A stretch of DNA of 64,000 bases from Cheilinus undulatus (GCF_018320785.1 NC_054875.1:1295001-1359000); one strand, 5' to 3'; shown: positions 44,809 to 56,911, counted from the stretch's first letter. Notes: generated by a model not told the origin, from the sequence alone. Made by a program: numbers and translations.

Positions 44809-47800
44809 TCAGGACGGTTTCACTTCTGTTAACGTCTTTTTAGAGATCCTGACTTTGTTAACGATGACCCAGTCCTTCTGCCCCGCCGTCACCATGATCC
44901 TCAGACAGGAAGAGGCGGAGCTGTACATCTTATCCACCTCGTGCATCTCAAACCTGCCGCTCTCTAACTCCCCCAGGGACAGGAACTGTCGGCACGTCTT
45001 CTCCTTTTTGGCCGTGGTCACCACCTCGCGGCCCAGCTCCACCTCCCCCGACTCCAGCAGGTCCTTCCCTCCAGAGCCCGTCTCCACCAGAATCCCCGTC
45101 AGCACGGCGGGCTCCCGGAGCACCACGGTCAGGTGGTTTCCTTTCTCAGGAGAGCGCCCCCAGAAGAAGCCCTCGCCGGACTCCCAGGCCAGCATGGGGG
45201 CGTGTTTCTGGAAGACAGATATGTCAGAGAAAACCTCTGCTGGAGGATTACTGTAGACGCCGTCCTCAAAGTCTTTATCCTTCAGTTTGTTGTAGGTCCC
45301 TCTGAAGGACGAGAACGTCCCCATGTGCTGGAAGAGCGACGGCTTGAACAAGATCTGCTCCTTCTGAGTCAGCAGCATCCTGAAGTGAGACATCAGCCAA
45401 TCACAGGGCATTTCCTGGTAGAAGAGGAAGAGGAAGCGTGCCAGGAGAGGAAGATGAGCTGATTTGTAGAGTTTCCCGATGTAGCCGAGGGTGGAGAACT
45501 CCAGCGTCGCCCACGTCTTCCCTGTCCTCTCCTGCTCATCCACGTGCCTCCGGATGGCGCTCAGGAAGTTTTTGGCGGAGGAGATGTCGTCCTCCAGCTG
45601 GAGGTAGTATCGGCCCAAAGCAGCGCTGTAGTGCATGAGGAAGGCGTAGTCCAGGTTCTGTTTGGAGCGGAAGGAAACCCTGTCAGCGGCATCGTTGAAG
45701 TTCCTCTTCAGACCTGCAGGAGGAGGCAGAGAGCCAGTCAGAATCACGCCAACAGAGACTGAACTGTTGACTCTAAGATCTTAGATGAATCTTAGATATG
45801 GGGGTGTGGCCTAGCTGTATTAGATATGAGTGGGGGAGGGGCTTAGGTAAAAAGGTTGGGAATCGCTGCTTCAGATACTGTTTCACTGTACAGGTGATCT
45901 GCTGAGAGTTAACGTCTTAAGTTCTCTTAAAAGTGAAAATGAGAAGAGAGAATTGTGCTTAAATTAGCCACTGTCTGTGATCTAACCCTTTATATGCCAG
46001 CGTCTGTCATGGAGGATATTTCATTTGGGATGGTGTGTCATCCCCCACCTCTACAAACACCTGGAGCATGTACCTGATAAAGGAGGGTACCACTCCTGAG
46101 GGACGTGCAGGACCAGCAGCTGTCCCTGATCCAGCTCTGAGGCTAACGCAGACCTGATCTCCTTCACCGTGCTGGCCCTCCAGCTGGCATCGAAGTCTGC
46201 CAGCAGCACCACCACCACCATGGAGGAGCGCTCCTCCGCAGACGACTGGGAGAACAGGGACTGCAGAGTGGGGATCAGGTAGCTGCCCTTCTGCCTCTTC
46301 ACCGAGGACATTCCCACCGATAAAAACCCTGGAAGGAGACAAAAACAAGCTCAGAGTCACCGCAAGACTTCAGATTAAATCAGATAGTCACAGGACCAAT
46401 CAACCCAAAGTTAGACCCCGCCCTCTATCAGCTTCATAGAGCATCACCATGGAAACGCTTTAGAAATGTTGTGGTTTTATTGAGAAATCTGCAGTTATAA
46501 CTTTAAAATGGTGTCCTTTGGGTAAAGGCTCATTATTTAAATGAACACCTGCAAGTGAGAGATAGATGGCTGGACAAATCAAGCATAAAGCATCAGTTCA
46601 GGCAGGCACTGCCATAAACTGAGATCAGCTGACCTCACCCAAGCCCTCATCAGCTGACGGCCAGCTGATTCACTCTAAACACACTATTGGCTAATCACTC
46701 ATGCTACCATATTTAAACTGCTCTAGCCTGGCTACTGCTGCTGCTTCCTCTGCAACCCTCCTCCACCCCAGCTCCTCCTTTATTCTGCTTCTGGCTTTAT
46801 CAGCGTCAGTCCGCTCTGCTGCCTCAGACTCTCCTTAAAGGCACAGGAAAGGCTGGAACATGTGCGGTTCCTGCTTGGTGCTTCCCTCTCATGGTTTTAA
46901 AGGAGACATGCAAAAATCACTTTTTCAGACTTTTCTAACATAAATATGTGCCCCTGTCCACAATCCCCTTAAATACCAGAAAAATCCATTCCCTCTCCCC
47001 TCTCTTTCTCTACCTTTCAGAAAATGTGTGCTGAAACAAGCAGTTCTCAGATTTAGCCCCTGGTGACCTCACCAGGAGCGTAAGCACCCGCCCCCAGGTT
47101 TGGTTGGCCCTCCCCCACTCAGAGGAAAATTCTGCCCTCCTCTACTGATCCTCTCAACAACCAGCTGAGATGCTGGATAGCTCAGTGGGTTATCCTGCTG
47201 ACTAGGGTCTGGGAGGTTGATGGTTCAAATCCCAGTCAAGCTCTAAACTTTGGATGAAAGTGTCTGACTGTTTATGAACATCTGACACGCAGGCTAGCAG
47301 GTCGCATTGTTCAAGACCCCTCACATGCTCTGTTTCCAAAGTTTGAATGGCTGCCATCAGGGCGCCGGCTTCGATGCCCCGCCTGCAGAACTCAGAGGAG
47401 AAAGGCCACCTTTGTGCCCAAAGCTGTGCTGCTCCTCAATTTAAAAAAAAATCATAAAGCATTCCTTCCTGCCTTTATGTTCGAATGCCTTTTGCACATG
47501 TAAATCTACCACATGCTTATTTGCACCTGCTATCAGTAATGCACTTTACCTTATGCCAATTTGCACCCATGATGCTGGTCTCCAGTACTCAGAACACTTT
47601 TAGCATTTTAATACTTCAGCAATTACTATTTTCTATCTTTCTCTCTCTCCCTCGCCCTTTCTCTCTCTCTCTTACTTTATTTCTTCCCCTTATTTTATTG
47701 TTTTTATTTGGTAGTAGTGCTACTTTCTATATTTAATATTTCAGCTCTTTAAACATTAGCCTTATTGTCTATGTGCAGTTGTTGACTGAATTTCTATATT

Positions 47801-50800
47801 GTTGTTTACTTGCTGCTCTTTTTGCCTTTCATTGCCCCCCGGGGGACAAATAAAGTTTTTCTGAATTTGAATTTGAATTTGTAGTATCAGGAGTACTGCA
47901 TCTATTTCCTGAGAGGGGTGTGGTCAGGGGCGGAGTCAGACAGCTAATCACCATTTAAAGCAACAGACAGAAACGGCTCGTTCTGAGAAGGGCTGAAATA
48001 GAGGGGGTTTTAAACGTACAAAAATCCTATACTGGAGTGTTTTTTTCAGCAACAAACTTCACAGGCATGTTTTGGGAACCTCTGAGACCATTTTAAGCTT
48101 GTCTCCTTTAATACTAATTAAAATATGATGGTATGTTTTATTTTGAAAGGTTCCACCCTTTCCATCTCCATCAGTGGCAGTGATACTAAACATGTGGCTC
48201 TTTTTTATGTCTTCATTTGAAATATTATTCCCCCAGAAAACCTTAAAAAGAGAAACTTTGACCTCAGAAATTATCCATTGAAAGTCACATTAATCAGTTT
48301 GTTTCCCACACTGTTACAGTTAGCTTTAATTGGCAACCTTTATTTTTCCTCTGTACATTTTCATTGCCCTTATTTGCATTTTTTGCCACTTTTAATCATT
48401 TTTTACTGCTTTAAGCCCATTTTTGTCACTTCCTTTAGCCACTACTTTTTACTATTACCCAGCATTTGGCCATTTTTCCCAGATTGTTACTCTTTTATCC
48501 TGTTTTTTTTTTTTGTGCTATTTTTGCCACTTTTCACCCATCTAAGCTGCCTTTTGACAATTTTTCCTCATTTTTTTTGCCACTTTTAATCAATTTATAC
48601 TGCTTTAAGCCCATTTTGTCACTTCTTTTTGCCACTTGTTGACCATTTTTGCTAGCTGTAACCATTATTGTGTCACTTCTTATCCAAAGTTTGCCACTCT
48701 TCCGCCATTTGGCCACTTTTCCTCCACATTTTTGTCACTTCTTGTCACTTTTATGCCTACTTTGCCACTTTTCACTCACCTAAGCTGCAATATGCCAATT
48801 TTTTTCCCATTTGTTGCCACTCTTTGCTGTTCTGTGCAGCTTTTTACCCTTTTGTTTCCACTCTTTGCTGCTTTTCCCCCCATTTTGTGCCACTCTGCTA
48901 CTTTTTGCCACTTCTTTTCCCATTTTGGCCACTCTTTGCCACTTTTTGATCCCATTTTTGCCACTCATTGCTGCTTTTTTGCCACTTTTTTTCCAATTTT
49001 TGCCACTCTTTGCTGCTTTTGCCCATTTTTCCCAACTTTTGCTGACTTCTGCCCATTATAGTGACTTTCCACTCATTTTTTGTTGTTTTTGCCACTTTTT
49101 GACCATTTTTGCCTCCTGTAACCATTATTGTCACTTCTCACCCAAATTTTGCCCCTTTTCTGCCTGTTTTCCACCTTTTCTACACATTTTTGTCACTTTT
49201 CCTGTCACTTTTAAGCCTACTTTGCCCCCTTTAACTTATTTTATTGCCACTTTAACCTATTTTTGCCACTTTTTACCACTTAGATTGCAGCTCTTTTAAA
49301 GGTATTTTTCAACAATTTGGCTCTTTGGTTTTGAAGGGTTGAGTAACGCTGATCTATGAGAAGTTGCAGATGGACGTGGTATACAGTAATAAGCAGAGCT
49401 TTCTGGCATATTTGGGCCAAAAATCGAGGCTGAAGTAAGGAATAGCTGTCAGGCATCAGGCAGGACGACTGAAACAACCGTGGGCGTGTTCCTTGCATAT
49501 TATCAGGGACACGGGAAATAATCTGGTGAGAAATAAAGTCCACACCTTCAGGGTGGAGTAAAAGGGGGTTGTGGCGAGCAAACATGGCCGAGGGCCAGTA
49601 GCAGCATTGTCACAAGCCGTCAAGCTTGACCTTGGCTGCTGAGCGACACACGTGCATGCCGACATGACGCCTTGTTTTTGTGGCGCATGAATCAGCCCTG
49701 TTAGCCAATCAGAACCTTCCCTGATGCTGTGACAGAGCAGCAGGGCTTCAGTGCTTCAGCTATTTTCCCTCTTAGTTAAGCTCTTGTGTTTCTGGACGTT
49801 GAAGATCAAGTCTGACCCCGGCTAAAGGCTGCTGTCAAACTGACTCAACAGATTGTTTATCTGCAGTTTAACGCTTCCTGCTTATCAGCTATCAGTCTCT
49901 CTCATAAGAGGTTCGGCCCCCCCAGAGGGAAAATATCCAAATGATGTTTTCATTTTAACCAGCATATGCAAAGTAATGTCCTCTGGCACACAAACACATC
50001 AGAGCATGAATTTAACTCTTTAAAGTGCAGGAGAAATGGAGAAAACAGCTGCACAGAATCAAAATAAATTGATCTAAATTTATAAACACCTCATGATTTA
50101 AGAAGTCAGTCAGCAAAAAAACGCTCCTTTTATACCCAGTCATGTGACTGACCTGCTGATAATTAACCTGATTAGTGTTTAAATGCTCCTCCAGCTCCAA
50201 CTTTTTGAGATGTGTTGCTGCCATGAAATTCAAAATGAGCTAATATTTTCCTGAAATGGTAAAATGTCTCAGTTTAACATCTGATATGTTGTTTATGTGA
50301 ATAAATAGAGAATTGTGAGATTATTCAGCATCTTTGTGCTCAGGTGTGCAGGTTTGGACCCTACCTGATGACCCGGACTACTAAATACCCATGTATTTAA
50401 AGGGCTCTGATTGGTCAGTCTGTGTTGGACTCACTCTGCTGAGGCGACGGCGCTCCAGCCAGCAGCTGATAGGTCACATTCAGAGGCAGAAAGTCGCCCC
50501 GCTCCACCCACGACTCCTTGCTGACCAGGCGCTCAGCCTCCCAGGTCAACTCCAGAGGACGCGACTCCAGAGACCGCCGCAGGCCCTGGAAAACACGCTC
50601 GCTCATTCATCATCACCGCACAAACAATGACTTTAACAGTGACAGGAAGTGAACGCTGCCAGCACGGGCTGCAGCAGGTGATGCTGTTGCGTTTCCTGTT
50701 GGCAGGGTAACGCCATCCTGTGTACTCACAGCCATGAGGAAGTCTGAGTGGTTGGTGAGGTAAAATCCACCCACGAGCAGCAGCAGAGCAGCGACCACAT

Positions 50801-50825
50801 TCTTCTTTCTCGACAGACGCCTCAT
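44809..50825 (-). CDS. mgat4c: MGAT4C-like beta-1,4-GlcNAc-transferase, 468 aa
   Basis: A GT54-family Golgi glycosyltransferase, related to N-acetylglucosaminyltransferase IV, which adds GlcNAc to N-glycan antennae; MGAT4C activity itself is less certain. Coding exons on the minus strand are 50730-50825, 50435-50585, 46074-46328 and 44809-45713 (stop included). All have GT/AG sites and matching phase, giving 1407 nt. Residues 1-8 are basic and 10-24 are a single hydrophobic anchor (type II protein). NVTY at 68 is a possible N-glycan site. RFLSVGMSSVKRQKGSYL follows from residue 83, and FRSKQNLDYAF from 182. LEDD at 207-210 is the probable metal or nucleotide-sugar motif. EMPCDW and FKPSLFQHMG follow. 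The C-terminal 110 residues resemble the family's lectin-like domain. Human MGAT4C is about 478 aa. Teleosts have several MGAT4C-like paralogues, so the exact orthologue is not settled. Confidence 0.9.
46895..48113. mobile_element. Non-autonomous element, copy 2, split by a SINE
   Basis: It starts TTTAAAGGAGACATGC and ends TTGTCTCCTTTAA. It corresponds, inverted, to the element at 43958-44446. For example GAGGGGTGTGGTCAGGGGCG and GGGAACCTCTGAGACC match the reverse complement of the other copy. The match is interrupted from about 47170 to 47880 by a SINE. It lies in the 46.3-50.4 kb intron of the mgat4c-like gene. Confidence 0.6.
47170..47880 (+). mobile_element. tRNA-derived SINE with LINE-like tail
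   Basis: The tRNA-like head has GGATAGCTCAGTGGGTTA (A-box) and a perfect B-box GGTTCAAATCC at 47222-47232. A long unrelated body follows. It ends in GGGGGACAAATAAAG and repeated GAATTT, the 3' tail style of fish L2/CR1-like LINEs. The tail suggests mobilisation by such a LINE. The stretch 47230-47830 is unusually long for one SINE and may contain a second insertion. Confidence 0.6.
48178..49351. mobile_element. hAT-like low-complexity element, copy 3
   Basis: The ends CAGTGATACTAAACATGTGG and GGGTTGAGTAACGCTG match the ends of the inner elements near 24.5 and 51.5 kb. Between them are about 1.1 kb of degenerate TTTTGCCACTTTT-type sequence. The flanks (ATCAGTGG and ATCTATGA) are too different to prove a target duplication. 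It gives rise to several Phe/Pro/Leu-rich false frames. Confidence 0.65.
50010..50330. mobile_element. Dispersed repeat, end fragment (opposite orientation)
   Basis: The word AAATGTCTCAGTTTAACATC and its neighbours are the reverse complement of part of the repeat at 34385-34560. It lies upstream of coding exon 3 of the mgat4c-like gene. Confidence 0.45.
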
Positions 50826-50828
50826 CTC

Positions 50829-50831
<3 letters not shown>

Positions 50832-50859
<28 letters not shown>
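50832..50859. repeat. (CA)14 microsatellite at a splice acceptor
   Basis: A pure CA run on plus, read as TG repeats on minus. It directly precedes the CAG acceptor at 50831-50829, so it replaces the usual polypyrimidine tract of the exon that holds the mgat4c-like start codon. Confidence 0.8.
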
Positions 50860-51369
50860 ACCCTTCAGCATGCTAGCGTGTGTTTCAGTGGAGACAACGG
50901 TAAATAATTCAACAAACAGTGGATGAATGTTTCAGAGGCCTGGACATGCTCAGCGTCCAATAAAGGATCATTTACCGCATCAGCGGAGAATATTTCCACT
51001 ATTCTAGAGCTTGGTCTGGTTCTCCTGGGTTAGAGGAACCAGATACACAGTTTATTTATTTATTTATTTATGAACATGGACATGTAAACGTGCCCGATTG
51101 TAGCCATACTCCTTAACTCTTTTTATTCCTGAACAAAGGCTGAAAAATTCTTTAAAAATGTCTGATGCTGATGATTTGGACTCATATTGAAAATTGGATA
51201 TGAACTGTTTCATTGAAGTGTTTTTGTCATTCTCATATTTGATAAGAAAGTAGAAAAAAATGAAGGTAGGAACTTTTTATAGACTATTCTAAAAAATTGG
51301 TGTTTGAATGATTGTATGATAGGTCATGTATAACATCTCTGCTGCAAAAAAAGTTTAAAACTGCCATTT

Positions 51370-52540
51370 TAATGCAAATTTCAGGTCAAAGAAATATTGC
51401 ACTTTCTCGCAAATTAGATTAAATCCAATATGCAGCATGCTGCAATTTTCACATTACAGACAGTGCAATATTTCTTTAACCTGAAAAGTGTCAAAATACC
51501 AATTTGAAACAATCTTTTTTCTTTTTTTTATGCTTTATACCAGTGTTACTCACCCCTGCTCAACCAAAGAGCCAAACAGTTGACAAATATCTTTGCAAGA
51601 GCCACAACCTAAGAGATGAAAAGTGGAAAAAACAGCTTAAGTTGCAATAACAGTAAGTCAAAGGTGGCAAAAAATGTGTGAAAATGGGGAGTAAAGGGTC
51701 AGAAAGTAGCAAAAATGGGTGAGAAGTGACAAAAAATGAGTGACAGTTAGCATAAAATGGTCCAAAAGTGGCAAAACCGTGATAAAAAATAGTGAAAAGT
51801 GACTAACATGGGCAAAAAGCAGTCAAGAGTGGCAATAACTAGGAAAAAGTGGTATTTAATGACAATAGGTGGCTTAAATGGGTAAAAATGCAGGGAAAAA
51901 AGGTGATCAAGGTCAAAAACTGGATAAAAGTGGCAAAAAAGGGTAAAAAGTTGCAAAAAAAGGTCAAAATAGGGAAAAGCAGTAGGGAAAATTATTAAAT
52001 GGCAAAAGATAGCCTTATAAGGGAACATGGGATAAAAGTGGCAAAAAAGTGGTTTTCAATGGCAAAAGGTAGCTTAAATGGGTGAAAAGTGGAAAAAAGG
52101 TGAAAAAGTGCATAAAAGTTTCCCTTTTTTTAGGGTTTTCTGGGGAATAATATTTAAAATGAAGACATAAATGAGTCCCATGTGGCTCTAAAGCCACGCG
52201 CTGAGTATCACTGATTTATACATTATTCAAACCCTTAAGTCTCTTTTTTTTTTACAAAAATCTTACTTTTCTGGCTCATGCATTTATTTTTCTCCATCTA
52301 AATGAGAATAAGTCACTGATATCAAATTTGCTCTATGAGCCAAAATCACAGAAAGATATTTTTATTCTAAATGTATTCCTGGTTTAACTGATCTAATATT
52401 GTTCTGTTATAATATAGAAGGATTTAGTGCTGATGTTTGTTAAACCACAGAAAAACTGAGGAACCTAAATAATCACATTTTAAATCACAATATTGCAGGA
52501 AAAAAACAGCAAGATTATTTTTCTCTACTCATTACAGTCA
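51370..52540. mobile_element. Composite repeat with nested hAT-like insertion, copy 2
   Basis: The inner element at 51541-52213 (ends CAGTGTTACTC and GAGTATCACTG) is flanked by CTTTATAC and ATTTATAC (7 of 8). The flanking sequence on both sides matches the flanks of the 24.5-kb copy, but inverted, and the target duplication is the same word read on the other strand. The interior is degenerate AAAAGTGGCAAAA-type sequence. It lies in the putative 5' intron of the mgat4c-like gene. Confidence 0.8.
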
Positions 52541-52673
52541 TTATGAGAATCCTCTAGTAGGTGACTGTCCAGACCGATACATGCACGCCACACGGCTCTA
52601 CTAAGAGGAGCGCGGTCTTTGTTATGTCAACACGTATCTGAGCTGGCTCTATTTATAGACCAGCAGACCCCCC

Positions 52674-52675
52674 TC

Positions 52676-52703
<28 letters not shown>
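52674..52703. repeat. CA microsatellite
   Basis: A short CA dinucleotide run, about 13 repeats, with no evident function. Confidence 0.8.
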
Positions 52704-52706
<3 letters not shown>

Positions 52707-53225
52707 TATCTACAGTTAGTAACTGAGCTCCACCTTTAACAGGCTGAATGTCACCCCAAACACACGCTGCTGAGTCTGACTGACGGCACAGGTGTGTCCG
52801 CTGGTAAACAGCCGCCAGCAGGGTTCAGACAAAGCTGGCTGGGACCTCCTGGACCAAACGGCCTCTAGAACTACTGTAAATTATAAAGACATGTACTGTA
52901 AATGTAAATAACAGGCCAAGAGCTTCAAAATAGGCTTTGGTTACCCCAAAACCCCCCCAGGTGTCTTCACATCAGTCTGACAATGGCAGGGTAGATCCCT
53001 GGAACAGTGATTGGTGGATCACTGTGGGACCATGGATCAATAATCCATGAGCCGGAGACCAGGTCTGTCACTGATAGAACATTTATTTTTATTTTCTAAC
53101 CTGGACTAGAGACACGCCCAAATTTTAGGGCGGAGCCTGCTGCTCCTCTAGACTGGGCTGGAGGCAAAAGGCAAGGATGGAATGTTTAACTAGCTTTAAA
53201 AAAAACACCATCAAAGGCTTTAAAG

Positions 53226-53290
53226 CAGGGGTGTCAAACTCAAGGCCCGGGGGCCAAATCCGGCCCGTAGCACAGTTATACCCGGTCCAC
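53226..53290. mobile_element. End of a common hAT-like repeat
   Basis: CAGGGGTGTCAAACTCAAGG followed by CCCGGGGGCCAAATCCGGCC is a typical vertebrate hAT-family end as remembered. The other end was not located. The sequence to about 53980 is AT-rich and may be its body. Confidence 0.5.
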
Positions 53291-54189
53291 CAGTTCAGAT
53301 CATATTTTTATTCTAACTGGCCCACCAGTATGAAGTCTGCAGATTTCCTCCAGTATAAAAATGTAAACTGAACACTGATGATTTAAATATCCTTGTTAAA
53401 TCTTAAGAATTAGAAATAATAAAGAGTTAAAACCATTTGATATAAAGTCAGGAATGTGGGAAAAGAAATTTGTGTTTTCATTTCCTATTTTCTAATTTGA
53501 ATCTCACAATTATGACCTAAAGTTCTGGTTTTGATCAGATTTTGACCATTTGGATTTACAATTTAAATTCTTAAGTCATATTTTGACATTTTAATTTCAA
53601 AAAATGTTTATCTCATCTTTGGACCTTTATAACTCAATATTTTAATTTTATCTCATATCCAAAATTTTATGATTTTGAATTTTAGCTTATATTTTTACCA
53701 TTTAAACTTATGAATTTGAATTTTATCTCATATTTCACCTCTAAAACTCTTCAGTTTGAAATTTTTGCTCACATCTTGTCATTTTCAACTCTTAAATATA
53801 ACTTTAATTCCCAGTTGTTGACCTTTTTGATTCAAAAATCCAACTTATTGTTTTGAATTTTATCTCATGTTTTGCCTCTAAAACTCATAATTTTAATTTT
53901 ATCTCAAATTTCACCTTCAAAACTCTTGGTTTAATTTTTTGCAGTGGAATATGGATCTCCAACCAGGTTATTTATTATAAGCTGTGAGTAAACCTAAGGT
54001 GAAACACAGCAGGATGAAATGTGGGATTGTTCTCTTGTTCTTTACTGTGGAGTCAAACCTGAAACCATTTTCTGGTTGTTGGCAGAAAACTCAGACCTCC
54101 TCCTCTTTAAAAGTTTATTTTTTAACTCAGAACTTCATGCTTTTTAAAATCCATTAAGAATAATATTTACCCGGAAACATGCATTACAC

Positions 54190-55665
54190 CGCGCTCCACA
54201 TTATTATGCAATTAGTTTTTCTCTGATTTTCTAAATATCAATGAAAATGACAGAATATTTTTCAAGTCATCAGCAGTTAGAGTATAATTCAAATGTTTTT
54301 AAACAAACTTCATAATGATAACTATTTTTTTTTAAAATAAAAACCTCAAAATGCACTTTTCCACATGTTCCACATTATTAAGCAGGCCACAGGTTTCAGC
54401 AATATGGGAAAGAAAAAGGATCTCTGCTGCTGAAAAGTGTCAAATAGTGTAATGCCTTGGACAAGGAATGAAAACATTCCATATTTCAGGAAAAATTAAG
54501 CATGATCATCATACTGTGAAGAAATTTGTGGCTGATTCAGAGCACAGACGGGTTTGTGCAGATAAAGACATAATGAGGAAGGTTTCTGACGGACAAATAC
54601 ATCAGATTAAGAGAGCAGATGCTAAAATGCCATTACAAAGCAGCAAACAGGTATTTGAAGCTGCTGGTGCCTCTGGAGTCCCACCAACCTCAAGGTGTAG
54701 GATCCTCCAGAGGCTTGCAGTCGTGTATAAACCTACTATTCAGCCCCCCCTAACCAATGCTCACCAGCAGAAACGGTTGCAGTGGGCCCAGAAATACATG
54801 AAGACTCATTTTCAAACAGTCTTGTTGACTGATGAGTGCTGTGCAACCCTGGATGGTCCAGATGGAGGAGTAGTGGATGGTTGGTGGATGGCCACCATGT
54901 CCCAACAAGACTGTGACGTCAACAAGGAGGGGGCGGAGTCATGTTTGGGCCAGAATCATGAGGAGAGAGCTGATAGGCCCCTTTAGGGTCCCTGAAGGTG
55001 TGAAAATGACCTCGGCAAAGTGTATAGAGTTTCTGACTGACCACTTTCTTCCATGGTGCAAAAAGAAGAACCGTGCCTTCTGTAGCAAAATCATCTTCAA
55101 GCATGACAATGCTCCATCTCATGCTGCAAAGAATCCCTCTGTGTCATTGGCTGCTATGGGCATAAAAGGAGAGAAACTCATGGTGTGGCCCCCATTCTCC
55201 CCTGACCTTTAACCCTGTTGAGAACCTTTGGAGCATCCTCAAGCTAAAGATCTATGAGGGTGGGAGGCAGTTCACATCAGAACAGCAGCTCTGGGAGGAT
55301 ATTCTGACATCCTGCAAAGAAATTCAAGCAGAAACTCTCCAAAAACTCACAAGTTCAATGGATGAATGATAGTGAAGGTGATATCAGAGAAGGGCTCCTA
55401 TGTTAACATGGAACTTGTCCTGTTAAGATGTTTTTGATTGAAATAGCTTTGATTTCAGTAAATATGACCTCCTGATGCTGCAATTTCTACAAATGACCAT
55501 TTTCACTTCTTTACAACCTATAAAATGTTTTAAAAAGCTGTTGTGCTTAATAATGTGGAACAGTGCATTTTGAGGTTTTTATTTTTTTTAAATAATTTTT
55601 GTCATTATGAAGTTTGTTCAAAAACATTTGAATTATGCTCTAACAGCTGATGACTTATAGAGTTT
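54190..55665 (+). mobile_element. Tc1/mariner-type transposon, degenerate
   Basis: Inverted repeats flank the transposase remnant. On the left, ATTCAAATGTTTTTAAACAA, TTCATAATGA, AACCTCAAAATGCA and CCACATTATTAAGCA run through 54286-54385. On the right the same words appear inverted through 55545-55640. A further copy of CCACATTATTATGCA near 54198 suggests the left end extends to about 54190, while the right end appears shorter. Confidence 0.8.
54404..55369 (+). pseudogene. Tc1-like transposase, broken
   Basis: The frame begins MGKKKD but soon meets a stop. It resumes with a helix-turn-helix region (ISGKIKHDHHTVKKFVADSE), SGVPPTSRCRILQRL, and a DDE catalytic domain. The domain has LLTDECCATLDGPDG (first Asp), then in another frame FKHDNAPSHAAK (second Asp), then PDL followed in a further frame by NPVENLWSILK (acidic third residue). 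At least one early stop and two frameshifts show it is dead. It belongs to the Tc1/mariner superfamily; the subfamily is not assigned. Confidence 0.85.
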
Positions 55666-55757
55666 CAAATACAGAGACTGGAATGTCACACAAACCGTGA
55701 GGTAGAGCAGCTTAAATGCAGATGTACATACAAACATGAGGACAGAGGGGTGGAGGG

Positions 55758-56185
55758 TAGGGGTGCACCGATTGCAATTTTCTGGCCGATTACCGATCAC
55801 CGATCTTTAAAAAGCCTGACCTGCCGATTCGGATTTTGGCCGATACCGATTTTTTTATAACTGACAGCATACACCTTCAATGTTCCAATCTTATTTTAGT
55901 GAATAACAGTGAACAATACCCATGAAACAATACTAACTTGTTGTTTTAACTGGACATGAGGCAGTTCTCTCAAATATAAATGAAAAGTTTAAAGTATTGC
56001 AGTCCAAACTACTAAATTATATCAGTTCCTTTAGGCTTTCATTTTTCACATTTTAGTAGGTAGAGGCAGATGAAACCGATCTTATCCACCGATCTTATTT
56101 ACAAGGATCGGCCAATCACCGATCTCCCAAAATTAAGGAAATCGGCGCCGATACCGATTTTGGCCGATCGATCGGTGCACCCCTA
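55758..56185. mobile_element. Non-autonomous hAT-like element with perfect 8-bp TSD
   Basis: Terminal inverted repeats are TAGGGGTGCACCGAT and its complement at the right end. The direct duplication GTGGAGGG flanks both sides exactly (55750-55757 and 56186-56193). The 428-bp body is dense in CCGATC/GATCGG words. The perfect duplication suggests a fairly recent insertion. Confidence 0.9.
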
Positions 56186-56193
56186 GTGGAGGG

Positions 56194-56911
56194 TAACTCC
56201 TTACAGCAGCTATATTCTAAATCACTACTTTTACTTAAAGACCTTGTAAAGTCAAATCCAAACTTTGTGTCTGAACACTCGATAAATGTGTGAATCTGGT
56301 TTCTGTAAACATGTGAAAACACTGAGATCTACATGGGTCTGAATTCTGGATTTAGACTGTTAGAAAGTTCTTCACCTGGCTGGGTTTAATGTGGGCGGGG
56401 CTAATATGTGGACTTCAGCTCATTCAACAGACACACCCACACCATCCTGGAGCAGATTTTACCGCCTCATTTTCATGAATTCATAAACTTACAGACATTT
56501 TATCTGACTGAACTTTGACCTGAAGGTTCATAACAGTGGACTATCAAACAACAAACCTAATTACACATACATGACGCTCTGCACACAAACGCAGCTAGAA
56601 TGATTCCATACCTCTGACCTAAACCGCTGCTGCAGTCTACTTCAGGTGAGGACACACCTTGTAATAAATAACCTGGTTAGAGGGCCATGTTCTCTTGTTT
56701 TTATTACACATTAAGGACAGCTCAGATGTCACTGTGACAACCCTTTGGATATCAGAAGTCTCTACTCAGTACATTTAAAATGAGTTTTTACTTTTACTTG
56801 AGTAGTTTTATAGAGCAGTACTTTTACTTCTACGCAAGTAAATTTTAACTAGAGTAACTTTGATTTACTTGAGTAATAGTCTGGGACTTTTTCCACCTCT
56901 GCTAACTGCTG
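56194..56911. other. Intronic sequence, no gene seen
   Basis: Lies in the putative 5' intron of the mgat4c-like gene. No exon recognised. A TTTTACTTGAGTA-rich stretch near 56780-56890 looks like another dispersed repeat end. Confidence 0.4.

Noticed and set aside
44855-45762. Plus-strand frames over the last mgat4c-like exon
   Set aside because: Antisense shadows of a well-supported coding exon.
47165-47240. True tRNA gene
   Set aside because: Good A and B boxes, but the stems do not close into a convincing cloverleaf and the sequence continues into a SINE body with a LINE-like tail.
48278-49299. Several Phe/Pro/Leu-rich frames that look like membrane proteins
   Set aside because: They lie in the degenerate TTTTGCCACTTTT interior of a hAT-like element and overlap in all frames.
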